A stretch of 64,000 nucleotides of DNA from Dimorphilus gyrociliatus (GCA_904063045.1 CAJFCJ010000018.1:62001-126000), one strand, 5' to 3'. Shown: positions 25,946 to 39,635, numbered from the stretch's first letter. Notes: a model not told the origin generated them from the letters alone. Program-made: numbers and translations.

Positions 25946-26429
25946 CATGAAAAGAAGAGAGAATGGGATTCACTTCAAAAACTGCAAGTATCTCGTTAAA
26001 GCTGCAAAATAAAAGATAATCTATTCAGCTTAAATTTTTCAATAGTGTTTATTCTATTGAATTTACATCTTTTCCAATGTCGCTAGTTCTATAGCTTGAT
26101 ATTGGCAAATCGTAAAATAAAATGCTATACTCTTAAAAAATCTATGTTTTCAATATCTATTTTTATGTTAAATATTTCAAATAGCTTAAAAGAAACAAAA
26201 ATATAAAACAAAAACATTCCTGCAAAATCCAAAGTTATACTATGATTCTTAATACTATTAAAATTGACTGAAACAGAAAAACTATTAAAAATAAAACTGA
26301 TCAGTGTCGAATCACGGTATTAATATATAACAAAAGTTGAATTTTTATGAAAGAAACGGGTGCATAATAAAAATAAAACAAAACGCCAAAAATACAATCT
26401 TAAACCAAAAATTTGAAATACAATTGAGT
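25946..26429. other. Tail-to-tail intergenic region between TADA2A and RASSF
   Basis: 484 bp of AT-rich 3' UTR sequence with polyadenylation-like hexamers. No coding exon seen. Confidence 0.6.
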
Positions 26430-28390
26430 CTAAACAAATATTGGAGTTCGGTTATCATCACCAAGCTGTTTCCGCTCTATTTTCTCAATTCGATGTTGTA
26501 AAATACTTTTCGTTTGAGCGTATTTATTTTTTATTTGAATTCTATATTCTAGCTCCTCTCTTTGAAGAATTTTCAAGAATGACTCCAGCTCAGGAATGGA
26601 AAAAGCGTCCCACTGTTTTACTTAAATATTACTATGTGTGTAATAAATTCAACTATCTCACCTGAATATCATTTGTATCGTTCTCCCGTAAAATAAAACT
26701 ACGTTTGTTTAGTCCATCAACTGACCAGTTTAGACATATAACTAGAGGATATTCATCATCTGATAATCTTCTTATAGAAGCTGCCAAAAATATCAATTAT
26801 ATAAATCATAATAGAAAGCCGTGACTCATTATTTTTATTGAATTCTTTACTATGTCTTATATTGTGAACTGACTGTCAAAATTCTTACCATGTCCCTCGC
26901 CCTGATCTATACTTTCGTATAAGGCGAATTTGCAGGGATTATCGATTATACGATATTTTTTCAAAAATTTTTTTATAACATCTCTCGTCCTCGTTTGGCT
27001 GTTAATCCGTATCACGAGACTTGTGCTTCGAGGGAGATGAAATGAAATTGTTTTTGTTGTGCTGTCTGTTTCACTTTCTGATTCTTCAGAATCGCTGAAA
27101 TTGGATTTCATTAATAGAAGAGTTAAGCACGAAGGTCGATAAAGCAATATAGTCGGAGTAATACGATAATGTTTCCATCTCATTTAAGACTTAATAGAAA
27201 AAAATATTTACGCTCTATTTACGAAATAGTCTTTTATTTTACCTCGATCGCTTTCCTCCTCTCAAGTGATTTTCCAAAATCATTTTAACCGGCCTAAACA
27301 AATTCAAATAAATTCTTATTGAACCTGAGAAACGATTATCATCCTCCTGCAATTTCAAGATTTTATAGACACTATTTATTCAATTTCAAATCTGATAAGA
27401 ATGACAAACCATGCTCATAGAAAGCCCATGCTGATTATTATTAAATATTTGAATTTGTGAATGAATATCATCACTTGTTAAAGTAGTTTTACTAGGGGAA
27501 GCGCTAAAAAGATCATTATCGTCCTCTTCAAAATGTTCCTCAATTCTTTCCTAAAACAAGCAGGTAAATTTGCTGAATTAAACCAGCACAAAAAGAATTC
27601 GCCACATGAAGGTCATATACTAAATTTACACTTATAAAAATAGCTAAGCCCACGTAAATAGTCTGATATAAAGCCAGTTAAGAGATATCAAGGTTAACTT
27701 ATTAATGTAAAAATCGTTAATGCGAATTAATTGCTCAGAATAGAAATAGAAGGAAAATGTGAAAATGCTAGCCGACATACTTTTTGCTCTGTTCCAAAGT
27801 TATGAGACCCTCCGTTGTGTTGACATTCGATTGCAATTTCACTTCGGCATTTATAATGGCAGACGTAATCGCAATCTGGAATTGAGTAACCTTACAAGCA
27901 CTCCTTATTAGAAAACAATAAGTCTTTATGGAAAGAAGAGTTATTTTTAAATTAATTAGTGCACTGACAGACTCAAAGAGGGTTCACATATGGCATAAAT
28001 ATGTTATTATATAAAAAAAAGAGTCTTACTATGGCATTTGAGGCAATCTTTATAAGCTCCCCAAATAAAATCCCCACACTGATCGCACCAAGTCGGTTTA
28101 TTTAATTGAGTTCTTTCAAAAGTATGCCCTCTATTCTCTTCCTTTTTTGGAATTTGACAATTGCTGAAATGTGATAATTCTATTTGCTCAACGAAAACGA
28201 AACCATCAATTTCTGATGGGCATCTTTCTACAGGTCTTTGCACTCTGTTGGCATTACTATCAGAACAAACAGGACTCTGAGATCGTTTAAGGAACGGTCC
28301 TAAATAACCATTTAATATCTGTAGAATGGATTTGGTCTTGTCACCATTTAGTTGAGATGTACTTGATTGTGGAGTTACTCTCTTTTCCAT
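26430..28390 (-). CDS. RASSF: Ras association domain family protein (C1-RA-SARAH, RASSF1/5 type)
   Basis: RASSF scaffolds bind activated Ras/Rap and, through SARAH, MST/Hippo kinases. Exons on the minus strand: 28390-28030, 27875-27781, 27550-27410, 27346-27243, 27094-26889, 26780-26662, 26612-26430, all in phase, 402 residues. The atypical C1 zinc finger is complete with the canonical spacing (H89, C102, C105, C119, C122, H127, C130, C138). The RA domain spans about residues 205-340 (SGSIRIYLNLFRPV, TISFHLPRSTS, CKFALYES, SFILRENDT), with an acidic Ser/Glu insert near 234-246. The SARAH helix (WDAFSIPELESFLKILQREE) closes the protein. This domain order is that of RASSF1A and RASSF5/NORE1. 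Which of the two cannot be decided. Confidence 0.93.
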
Positions 28391-30831
28391 TACAATTTTT
28401 GTACTCTATCGTTTTAAGGTTATTTTACTACAACATGTGTGTAGAGTTTGTTGTTGATGATCCAAAATAGTCGTAAAGAAGCCTAGTACTTGAGAAACCA
28501 ATAGTTATTAAGAGAGTGATTCTCCTAAATAGATACTTACTTTGCTATGCGAATATCTTGTTAACTTATATCGATAATTACATTTTGAAATTACCAGAAA
28601 GGGTAAAAAGTGGAAAGATGCCCAAACCAAAAAATGACTCATTAGGGATTCCCACTGTAGTGCTATGTAGTCGATTTCTGCGACTCGATTCGATCTTATG
28701 CGATATGAGTAGAAAATTAATTTCAACGATTAGAATTAGCATTTGGAATTAAGTATTTAGACTAAAAAAGTAGAATAATTTTTTATGTATTCCAAAACTT
28801 GTCATTATTTTAGGACAAAATAAATCATTGATTGTTCATGACCACAAAGTAAGTAAACCTCACATAATTTATTTCTTAAAATGTCGATTTTGTATTATTC
28901 TTACACTAATTTCCTCGAAAAAATCTTTTATTTTCTAATGCCCAGGATATTCATGTCACTCAAACCAATAAAAGTAGCTGTTACATATTTTGATAGAGAT
29001 TTTTATCTCTTTTTGAATATTTTATTGATTTACAGAAAATAGATGTAAATTGCGGCTCTATTAGAGAGTTTAATTCTTTTAAATTTATTAGAAATGTATA
29101 TATGTATATGGAAATAAATATATTGTATTCTTGCTGATTTACACATTTTCAACACATAAAGAATCGATCATTTCGATCTGTTTCGATTCGATTTTCGAAT
29201 TCTAATCCTAACATACATACACTGCAGTACAGTGCATTATGGGAGTTGGTTCTTTTCCGGTGGAGTTGAATAGAAGATTTTAAGGTTATTTTATTTCAAA
29301 TTTAATATTTTTACGTAGTAACATCTAATTATTTCGCGTTTGCAATTTTGAACTAATGTAAATAACCGATTCTATCGAAAGTTATTGATAAAGTTGGCGA
29401 TTAGTAAATGCCCGGTCATTAAACTATTCGAACGTATATATACGTAAGTATAGCTGGCGCTTAGTTCAAGGGCTTTTCGACCTTCATCAGGAATATTTTT
29501 CGGTATTCTAAAACGACATCGTATGAACAATTTTCTTTATGAAAGAAGCTATATATTACCAATCAAAATTATAATAATAATAAACGTTTAAAAATAACTA
29601 CCCGTTTCCTTTGAAGGAGAATACTCTAGTTGATTAATTCAAAAAACTCCTTATTAAACTGTTGATGTTTATTTTAAAGCATGAACAATTTCACCTTTCC
29701 CTTAGAATATTAGGACACTTAAACGAAAATTTATGAACTTTTGAGAATAGTTTTTCTTCAATCATTGCACCAAAAACTTCAGCTTTAGAAGAATTATTTA
29801 GGATTTATTTAAAAATAAATGGAACTCAAAAGAATTTTAGTAGAGCCTTTCGGTTGAGTTAGGAATGTTTCATGAAAAGTATTGTGTTGTCAAGTATACA
29901 CGATTTTCACCTATAAATCGTGTAAAATCCGCAGAAATTAGACTGGTAGATAATTTTTTCGATTGATATTGATTTATATAGCGTCAAGATGTAAGCCTAT
30001 AGAGTCTTGTACGACCATGCAATGGTATTTGAAACTCCAGATCAATTAATCGTCTTGTCTACAACCGTTTATTTGTCGCTTTGTGTTTATTTATCAATCT
30101 AAAACCAATAAGACCTATAATGCAGGTGAAACACCGACATTGGCTAATTATAGATACTGTATAATGCATTTATTTCGATTTAGAAACAAGGCTTTTTACG
30201 TCAATCAGTGCGATGATTGGTTACAGGCCTATTTATGTACTCCTCTGCAATAGCTAACTTCCTAGTAGGCTAAAACAGATCCAATGTGAAAACGTCGCTG
30301 TTTCGGTTGGTAGGAAATGTTGTATTGATTTTGTTGTGAGGTTTTGAGTATCACGTGATATGAGACCTTGTTAAAATTTCCATTTATTGTGTAAAATCTC
30401 AGTCTTTCCCAATCCAAGAACAACAAAGAGACTTTGTTTTTTTCGCTCTCCCATATGTTTCGTAGATGTAAAGAAAAATGGGATAGTTTTCTGTTGCAGA
30501 GGACAACAGATATGTCAAAAAGAGAACAAGTAGATTTTATGATTAATGTCGACTATAGGACTTATAGAACATTCTTGATTGCATATCCTTTAAATCTGCG
30601 AAAATCATCTAAAAGCCAATTACCTTCTTTGTAATGCATTCAAAAACCAAGAGTGTTTATAATCTACTTGATGAAAAAGAGAATATATACAAATAAAGTT
30701 TCCTATTGAAACTTGATGCTTGATATTATTTCTGTGCCTGTTTGTAGCATTTTTATATCAATGATTCAAATTCAATTGTTATTTATTCTTTTAGGAAAAT
30801 GGATGATGACGACTTAATCTAATTAGAAATA
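28391..30831. other. Upstream region of RASSF (-) and SLC4A (+)
   Basis: 2441 bp between divergent start codons. A 3' splice site at about 30793-30794 shows that SLC4A has at least one 5' UTR intron here, so its promoter lies further left. A ZNF143-like motif (TGCATTATGGGAGTT) lies at 29233-29247. The open frames here show no family similarity and are not called. Confidence 0.55.
30799..30822 (+). promoter_or_regulatory. Upstream ORF in the SLC4A 5' UTR
   Basis: A seven-codon ORF (MDDDDLI, stop) begins five bases after a 3' splice site and ends nine bases before the main SLC4A start. Scanning ribosomes would meet it first, so it may lower or tune translation. The effect is inferred. Confidence 0.5.
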
Positions 30832-33800
30832 ATGGACGATACAAAAGGAGGTGCGAATAGTCCCGACGTGCCGGTCAAAGATCATGGTTCATTTAGTCAT
30901 GCACCCATAGAAGATCAGGACATTGCTGGTTTGTAATTTTAACATAACTCTAACGTCTATAAGTCCCATATATTTAAAAGTTTACTTGAGAATAAGATGC
31001 ATAAACTACCTGCTAGATGAGAACTCGCTGCTGAACATTTGCTAACACCTGTCTATTTCTTTCTCTTTAAATGCTGCTGACCTAAGGCAGCACATTTATT
31101 TTAATATAAATGACGTCGTATGGAAAATCAATGCTATTTTTAATGTCCTATTTTCTTGTTTTTCCTCAGCTCATCATACGGACAGATGGCAGCACCAAGC
31201 TATGTACACCAGTCTTCACTTCCCAAGGAATCGTGATAAAAGAAGACATAAGCATCATCGTCACAAAGGGTAGGTTAAGTGTGGTTACCATCTATATAAT
31301 AGAGAAAAGTTAAAATGAAATTGTTGCAGACCATCATCAAGCAAGAAACGGGAAGAGACTGATAAAAACCAAAGCAATGCAAACAAACCCCGTTCGTATA
31401 ACTTTTTATCGACTCTTTTCCTTATAAACACTAGTTTTTGAGTTACTCGTGCTATATTCTGTATGTGACGCTGACTTTGCAGAGGAAGAAGAATTGAAAG
31501 AAGGTTCAGTTCGCTTTCGGTTTACATAACTGCGTGTTATATTCGCATGTTACTTGTTTCTATGGTATTAATATACTATATATATATATGTATGCAAGAA
31601 GTCCATAACATCTGGTTGATTAAATGAAACAAGGGCTTTCACCTCAGAGCTTTGAGAGCTAATTTCAATCATCGTTTAAAAGTTTCCTAACTATCATGCT
31701 AAATATCTCGGATCGTTTTAAACCAATAATCATATTAGAAAGATCACAGCTTATTCAAGAGATCTTTCAGTTTTGATAATTTAACTGAATAAGAGTGTCT
31801 TGTTAAATATTTGTTTATAGTGAAATTTATATTAAACTATAATCTACTATAGTAGACCTTTTGATAACTTACAGATATACTTATTGTATAAAACCAAAAA
31901 GTGGAAAAAAACTAGTTACCGAGTGAAAAATTTTGTGGCTTTTTTTATTGCATGGCATCGTTGAACTTTTTAGTATAATAGATGCAACAGATTGAATAGT
32001 TTTGCTTATTACTTACAGCAACACCACCAGCTCAAAAAGTCCAATTTATAATTGGTGAAAACTACGAGGATGAAGATCACAGACCTCATGATATTTTTTG
32101 TGAGATGGATGAACTTAGAGGAGTTGAGGGGGAAAGAGAATGGAAAGAAACAGCCAGATGGATTAAATTTGAGGAAGATGTAGAGGAAGGCGCTGAGAAA
32201 TGGTCTAAACCCCATGTAGCCACTCTATCTTTGCACTCCTTGTTCGAGTTAAGAAAACAAATAACCTCTGGAACAATTTTATTAGACATTTCGGGAGAGA
32301 ATCTAAAAGATGTTATACAACTAGTATTGGAGTCCATGGTAAATAATGACTTGGATCCTAGCCAGAAACAGGCGGTTTTTGATGTATTAATGAGCCGACA
32401 TAAGCATCAACACGAAACTAATTCCGGAATTCCTATAATACGTTCACTTGCTGATATAGGAAAGAAGCATTCCGAAAAGAAATTAGATGATAAAGGTATG
32501 CAAATTTTACATTCGCTTTATGGCATATAGGCTTTCAAAAATCATTAGACGGGGAAAAACATCTTGGAGATGAACCGCAAAATGGTGGTCACACAGGTTT
32601 GTTGTACATTGCATGTTGTCTTTCGCGCATGACCAAGAAGTGTCCACAATTACTGTTACTTCAAAACAAAAAAACTAATAATTATAAGGTAGCACTATAT
32701 GTGCATGGAGTGTTCAATGTTTTCTCTTAAAGATAAATTACTTGTTGTTTTTTACTGCACTTACACAATTAATAATAAAAGATTTTAAAAAACACCTTAC
32801 TCATCAGATTCATCGTGTCATTTGGCTACCGGAAGAGAGGGTGATCTTCCTCACGCAACATCGACATCTAGCCACAAGGTAATGAATCTTACCTTCGAGA
32901 TCTTTTAGTTTATTAAAACGAATTATTTAAAAGTAAAACTATGCAAAGAATGTTTAAAATGAAAATTTGATTTCAGGCCAATGCCCATTTTATGAAGAAA
33001 ATACCTCCAGGATCTGAGGCTTCTAACATTCTTGTTGGAGAAGTTGAATTTCTAAAGAGCACAATTATCGCCTTCGTTCGATTGTCAAAAGCTGTCTTGC
33101 TAGGAGACCTGACGGAGGTTCCCTTACCGACTCGATTCTTATTTATCTTGCTTGGTCCTGAAGGAAACCAGTCAGACTATCATGAAATTGGTCGTTCTAT
33201 AGCTACACTTATGTCTGATGAAATCTTTCATGACGTAGCGTACAAAGCAAGATGTCGGGAGGATCTGTTAGCTGGAATTGATGAATTTTTAGATCAAGTA
33301 ACAGTTTTACCTCCTGGCGAATGGGATCCCAAAATACGCATTGAACCACCAAAAAGTATACCTTCTCAACAAGGTCGAAAAGGTCAATTACCTAATGGAG
33401 CAACAAGCCAAGGAGATGATGAAGACGAAAGCCATACCGATCCCAGCTTAATGAGAACGGGGAGATTGTTTGGAGGATTGATAGCGGATGTGAGACGTAA
33501 AACCCCGTTGTTCGTGAGCGATTTCAAAGATTGCCTGCATATACAATGTATAGCTTCATTTTTGTTTATGTATTTCGCTTGTTTGGCACCAATTATTACT
33601 TTTGGAGGGCTACTAGGCCAAGCAACGCATAGTAATATTGTAAGCAACCCTCTCCCAAACTCTTAGTTATCACAATTTTTTCAATAAACATTTTTTGTGG
33701 TTATACAGGCAGTAATGGAGAGTATTTTGGCAGCTGCAGTATGTGGAATAACTTATCACCTGTGCTCTGGTCAGCCCTTAACAGTAATAGGATCTACAGG

Positions 33801-36146
33801 ACCTGTTCTGATATTTGAAACAGTGGCGTTTACGCTTTGCCAGTAGGTTCAAAATCGAAATTTGAAAAATTTAACTATAAATATTGCATAAACAGGCAAT
33901 GGGGTCTACACTATCTAAGCTTTAGATTTTGGATTGGTTTGTGGTCCTGTCTTTTCCTGTTGATAATCGTGATGTTTGATCTATCTGCTCTCGTTCGATA
34001 TATTACTAGATTTACTGAAGAATCTTTTGCTGCTCTTATTGCTGCAATTTTCGTCTATGAAGCATTTCATAAAGCCATAAACATCCATTCGGAGTATCCC
34101 GTAAATTATGACTCTATTAATCGGTTATGCGAATGCAATTTGGCGGAAAATATAAGTAGGAAAAACAACAGCCAAAAGTTGATATCGAATTTTGAATCTG
34201 GTTATCTGAAGAACAACTCGCTGGCAACCTATGACGAGCTATGTAAAACACTAAACGGAACTCTAGTTGGGCCTGGATGTAAATCCACAGATAATATATT
34301 CTTTTTTTCAATTATATTGTTTGTTGGAACATTCGTAATAGCGATTACTTTGAAGAACGTGAGAAATACAAGATTTTTCCCAACGAAAATTCGCTCGATT
34401 TTAAGTGACTTTAGTGTCATGATTGCTATTGTATCCTTCTGTTGTCTTGATATATATATGTCATTGGACACGCCAAAGTTAGTGGTACCACCTACTTTTA
34501 AACCAACGCGAAATGACAGAAATTGGTTTATTCATCCTTTCTCTGGAAATCCATGGTGGACGTCCCTGGCAGCAATTGGCCCGGCTTTACTAGCTACAAT
34601 TTTAATATTTATGGATCAACAAATTACAGGCGTTATTGTAAATCGAAAAGAAAATAAATTGGTTAAAGGTGGTGGATATCACTTAGATTTATTCGTTATT
34701 GCTATTCAAATTGGCTTATGTTCGATTATGGGTTTGCCATGGTTTGTCGCAGCTACAGTCTTGTCAATAAATCATGTACGTAGCTTAAGTAAAGAATCGA
34801 AATGTTCAGCTCCAGGAGAGAGACCAAAATATATAGGGGTAAGAGAGCAGAGGGTAACTGGTATTATAGTATTTTTGTTAATTGGATTGTCAGTACTTAT
34901 GACACCTATTTTATTATATGTTCCCATGCCTGTACTCTATGGAGTTTTTCTTTATATGGGTGTATCATCTCTTAAAGGAGTACAATTGGTTCAAAGAATA
35001 ATGATAATTTTTATGCCTCCTAAGTACCAGCCAGATTATATGTTTTTGCGAAAGGTTCCTCTATGGAGAGTTCATTTTTTCACTCTCATCCAAATCATTT
35101 GCTTTGTTTTGCTCTGGGTTATAAAGAAAACACGTTTTTTGGCAATTACTTTTCCCCTTATGGTCATGGCGATGTGCTTCATTAGAAAGTTGCTGGATTA
35201 TGTCTTCACAAGACATGAGCTAATTTGGCTCGATGACATAATGCCAGAAAGTCACAAACGTGAGAAAGAAGACCAGAAAAGAGAACAGGTATGTTACAAA
35301 AATTGATTAGTTGACATAACATGAAAAGTTAAAACATACCAGGAAATAATACAATGTAGTAAGGTGACTTTACCTAGTGAAACAAGAGATTTGATTCATG
35401 CTGAGCTAGAAAGAAATGTATTAGATAAGAAACACAAAAATACTTCAGCAACTCTTTCATCAACTAACAATGAGGTCTTATTTAGTTAAATAATTTCATA
35501 AGAAAAATCTAATATTCAACATATAGCTATTAAATGTGTTTTAAACTCAACTATGAATGCAATTTCCCAGATTAAGCAGTCGCACTCTAAATTACTAAAG
35601 TATAACGTGTTGCCAAACTTTTCACCTATGAAATATAATTTAAAACAAAGCCATAGGGAGACATCCTCTGAAATATCAAAATCTATAACAAACATGTTTA
35701 ACTTTGAATTATCCACTGAAGGAGACTCCAATGAAACATATTTATCACGGTTTTTTTTTTAAGCATAGCTCAGCACCAAGAATGTATACTAAAAAGTGCT
35801 CCATTACAATTTCAGATTGAAATGAGCTGCGCTCCAGAAGCATCATCTTACGCAGAAAAAGCTACTTTTGATACCAATCCGGTTTGTCTGTCATGTTGCT
35901 TTTCGTTAGTTGTATTTTTATTTCCTATTATAGATCGAAGAAAACACGGAATCATGGAAGCCAGTATCTGAGGATCCGGCTGATAGGGCTACTGTTGTGG
36001 GAACGTTTCGCAAACGAGTTTCTTTGAAAGAAAAGAGACCTCAAACGAAACCATCAGGAGACGACCCGGAAGCCCAAAAATTAATCGACACCCCCTCAAT
36101 TATCGTCAATGCACCAGATTCTGGAAATGATCCTGTTCCCGTTTGA
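30832..36146 (+). CDS. SLC4A: Sodium bicarbonate cotransporter-like anion transporter (SLC4, NBC type)
   Basis: Moves bicarbonate (with sodium in NBC types) across the plasma membrane for pH control. Exons: 30832-30928, 31170-31269, 31330-31391, 32019-32495, 32531-32596, 32808-32878, 32977-33639, 33709-33842, 33896-35288, 35343-35474, 35816-35881, 35934-36146, giving 1157 residues. The N-terminal cytosolic domain has the HHTDRW to RRHKHHRHK block, [18 protein letters not shown] and [16 protein letters not shown]. The membrane domain has [55 protein letters not shown] and [13 protein letters not shown]. The large outer loop keeps the four NBC cysteines (CEC...C...C) and four N-glycosylation sequons. 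The stilbene-site motif near 615-618 reads KAIN where NBCe1 has KMIK. The C-terminal tail is lysine-rich then disordered. NBC rather than anion exchanger fits best, but transport mode is not shown by sequence. Confidence 0.95.
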
Positions 36147-37310
36147 AAACGCAAATATTAGTACATTTATATTAAAAATTTTGAAAGTCTTCTCTCGTTA
36201 ATATTATGAGATATATATTTTTACCCATTTTTGTCTCTTGGCTTTGTGGATCTGTTTTCCAATCTCACTTTCTTCTTTCTATAATTATTTTTGGTGGAGT
36301 ATTTTATTTTGCTGTAATTCGAGTCTCATAATATGGTATTCTTTAAAAAGCAATTTGTCTCAAAATTTCTATGTCATTACTATGTCTCTATTGTTACAAA
36401 GTTATTTTATTGCTATTTTCTATCCTCTTTTAACGGATTATGTCTAAGAATATGGTCCCTAATTCAAAACCTTTAGTTGCTTTTGCTGTCTCAAAAAGTT
36501 TTATCTGATATTCTGTTAGTTATTGATTGCGTTTTCGCTTTATTTTTAAATTTAGTGTTATTTTGTTCAAGTAGGTAATGACTGTACATAAAAACTATTA
36601 AGTATACACATATATATATATAAATATATATGTTTGCTTATCACTATCACAAGTAGTCTACAAGATACCTTTAAGAGAATCTCCGTCAGCAAGCAAAGAT
36701 ATTTAGCTAAAGAAAAGATGCACTTTTGTGTGACAGTTAATCCTGTATTTTATTGTACTTATACAAAAGAAAGTTTAAGTGTTTTTATATTGAATGGAAA
36801 TTATTTAGGCGATATCGCGCTCTGGTGTAAAAGGTATGTTGATAAATATTGTGAATGATTTATTTGTTGATTATAGATCATGCGTTATACACCATAAACT
36901 TTATTTTTCATGGCATTAGGCACTGTCTAATATGTCATTGAGGTCTGTCTGTTGACCTGATATCGTGCAGTGTTTGTTCGCGTTATTATGCTACGTTACT
37001 TGTTTTTGCTCTTTGCTCTACTTGTTGCCATTTTGAGTTAGGATGGTGAATGTTGATTGTGTATTCAAAAATATATAATGAAATCGGGGATGCGCCTGCA
37101 TATATTAAACGTATATAAATGTATACATTAGACATTGTTTGCTGAAAAGAATTTCAAAAATACAATTTTGCCCTAGTGGTTGGACACAAGAAATTTCTAT
37201 TTTATTGTAATTAATTAGCTAGTTATATACAGTATACTTTAAGTTCATCTTTATGAATTAAGTCAATTAAATAATTTATTCAATAGTCCAATATGAAAGA
37301 ATCTTCGAAA
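36147..37310. other. Tail-to-tail intergenic region between SLC4A and ALG9
   Basis: 1164 bp, AT-rich, with a TA microsatellite at 36608-36631. The open frames here show no similarity or codon character and are taken as chance. Confidence 0.6.
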
Positions 37311-39635
37311 CTATTTTCGTCTTTTAGCCAATCGAGTTGTTTGGAGTAAATTATATTTAATGTATTTTACTTTCTTGCTCGTTAAAAATGGGACATAAAG
37401 AGCCCGAAAAAGTGATGATGATCCAGAAGAGAAGAGAAAATCGCCTGAGTACAATACTTTCCATTGCTTCGTCTGTAATGAGTATCTTGGTTCTAATTTG
37501 CTCTCGGTTGGTACATCTAGATCAACCAAGTAGTGGCATTTTGAAACATTGATCTGAAAGAGTTGAATAAACTCTCTAATTTTTAATACATTAAGAAAAT
37601 TATTAACGTACGTATCTAGTAGGTTCTTCTAAATTCATATCATTCATATGACTTGGTATGGAGCTAGTAGGATTCTCAGATTCAAAATATTTAGGTAATT
37701 GTCCCTTAAATTCTGACTTGACAAACATTAATTTCCAATTTTCTGGTAAAAAGAAAGATGAAGGAAACCTATACCATTCTTTTCCAACGCACAAGTTGAC
37801 TTGAACATACGATGATAAAGGATGAAGACTAGAATTATGAGCAACTTTCATTAAATCTCCATAAACATGTAACGGAGCTTGATAATTTTTGTATAATGCA
37901 AAACATCTTGAAACACTTCCGCTAGCGTGTAACATTAATAGGCCAATAACGAACCATTTATTTAGGATATACTGTGTATAATGAATAGCTTTTCGTCCAT
38001 ATTTAGCCCATGAAATCAATCTTTGCAAATGATCAATGCAAATGGCAGCAGAAAGACAAATTAAAGTGTATATGGGAAAGAGAAATCTCTCTTCTTTGTG
38101 AGGTTGCAAAATGAAAACAGTTAGCCATAAATAAAAAGGTGCTAAACAAAAACATAACACAGCCGTAACATTACGGTTGGTATCATCAGCTGAGACTATC
38201 AATTTGGAGAAAAACTGCAAAAATAAATTTGATATATTACAAATAGTAAAAATATAATTTATTATACTAGCTTACCAATATTGGCAGTGATATAATTGCT
38301 AATGGGAATGCTATGTTAAAATTTAAGAATCCATTTATTATATAATAATACCAAGGTTCTACACCTATTGAATTGCAAAAGTTTATAAGAGCAATAAGCA
38401 ATAATAAGTTATTAAAAGTTTACCATATAAATCTGGCCCATGCTCTGTAAATATGTTATAGAGAACAATATTTAACGGCGCAACAACCCATTTTCCGTAA
38501 AAGTGCGAATCTATCAATATTACAGGAACCTAATAAATTCATTAAAAAACGTAAATTATAGTCTTTATTTTTAAAGTATATTACCAAAAAGAAAAGTCCT
38601 GATATTATAGTCCATTGAACGAAATATAATATTCTTTTTCTTCGAATTACGATATCTATTGCTATTCCAACACCCAACAAGGCTGCAAATGGCCATGCTA
38701 CGATTGCAGAAACAGCTATAGCAAAAATAGATAATTGATTCTGATTTTGTAGCCATGCTGCAATTGCCACCGATGTCAAGTACATTGAAAAGCTTGAAGG
38801 AAGTAGAGCTGTTGAGGAAATAAACATTCCAGGAGAAAATACTAACAAAGAAAGGAGAATCCGTCCTGTATTTGCTCCAAACCGTTTGCTTACAGCTCTA
38901 AAAAATTTAAATTAAATTGTACTTTTGCAGATTTTGTCTAAATATTATGCTCACTTATATAAATATATATCGCATAAACTACAAAAGAGTGCCAAAGTGC
39001 AACGAAGGAAGTAAAAGTGTAGAACCTAAACAGTTTTTTGAAATAGATTAAGTATTTTATTGGTAAATATCAAAAGAAATGAACATACCTTCTGAAATGA
39101 AGACAGGAACAAATTATAAAACTTTACCGGTATAAAGTGTAACCAGATGTATGAATATGATCTTAACGCATAGACAGGTGAATATTCCCATGTTTGAAGA
39201 CCTTTTCCGTAAATCAATAAATGTAACTGTGTAAGAACAAGGCTAGAAAATAGATTTTTCTGCAATATAATATCTAACCGGTTCCCAGTAATTAAAAGTC
39301 TCGTCACAATCAGATATATTACTCCATATCGCCGCACATAACCTAGCAGATAACAACAATTTAAAGGCTGTAAATCCAACAGGGGTCCAAACACGAGCCG
39401 TTTCTACTCTTTTATTAGTACTCTCAAGTAAAGTTTCATTCCTGAAAAGAATACCTCATTATCGCTCGACAGAAAGTACTTAATCTTTTTAATCATTTAG
39501 CGAAGAGTTGAACAATCATAAGTTCAGTTCGATTTCCCCAATTATAATTCTACTATATAAGTCGCATCATATTACAAATTAAAAAAAAAAAGTTTACTCG
39601 GCTTTAGGTTTGCTTTTCACACCGCGGCTGGCCAT
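37311..39635 (-). CDS. ALG9: Alpha-1,2-mannosyltransferase ALG9
   Basis: Adds mannose from dolichyl-phosphate-mannose to the growing lipid-linked oligosaccharide in the ER lumen during N-glycan assembly. Exons on the minus strand: 39635-39598, 39441-39279, 39226-39089, 39025-38955, 38897-38585, 38529-38424, 38364-38276, 38214-37612, 37553-37311. These give 587 residues (human 611), with all phases consistent. The start MASRGVKSK matches human MASRG. Family blocks are ISDCDETFNYWEP (GT-C catalytic acidic loop), LIYGKGLQTWEYSP, VLYNIFTEHGPDLYG, EPWYYYIINGFLNFN, LQPHKEERFLFP and CVGKEWYRFPSSFFLP. Multiple hydrophobic segments fit an ER polytopic enzyme. Head-to-head with PCCB, start codons 199 bp apart. 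Confidence 0.97.

Noticed and set aside
28508..28752. Overlapping ORFs on both strands near 28.5-28.75 kb
   Set aside because: Low-complexity codon content and no splice-compatible partner. RASSF already has a good start at 28390.
30434..30634. Plus-strand 66-codon ORF upstream of SLC4A
   Set aside because: No similarity, and it lies in the inferred 5' UTR or intron region.
35553..35762. Plus-strand 69-codon ORF inside the last part of SLC4A
   Set aside because: Upstream donors are phase 0, while its possible acceptor needs phase 1. No similarity to SLC4 tails. Kept only as a possible isoform.
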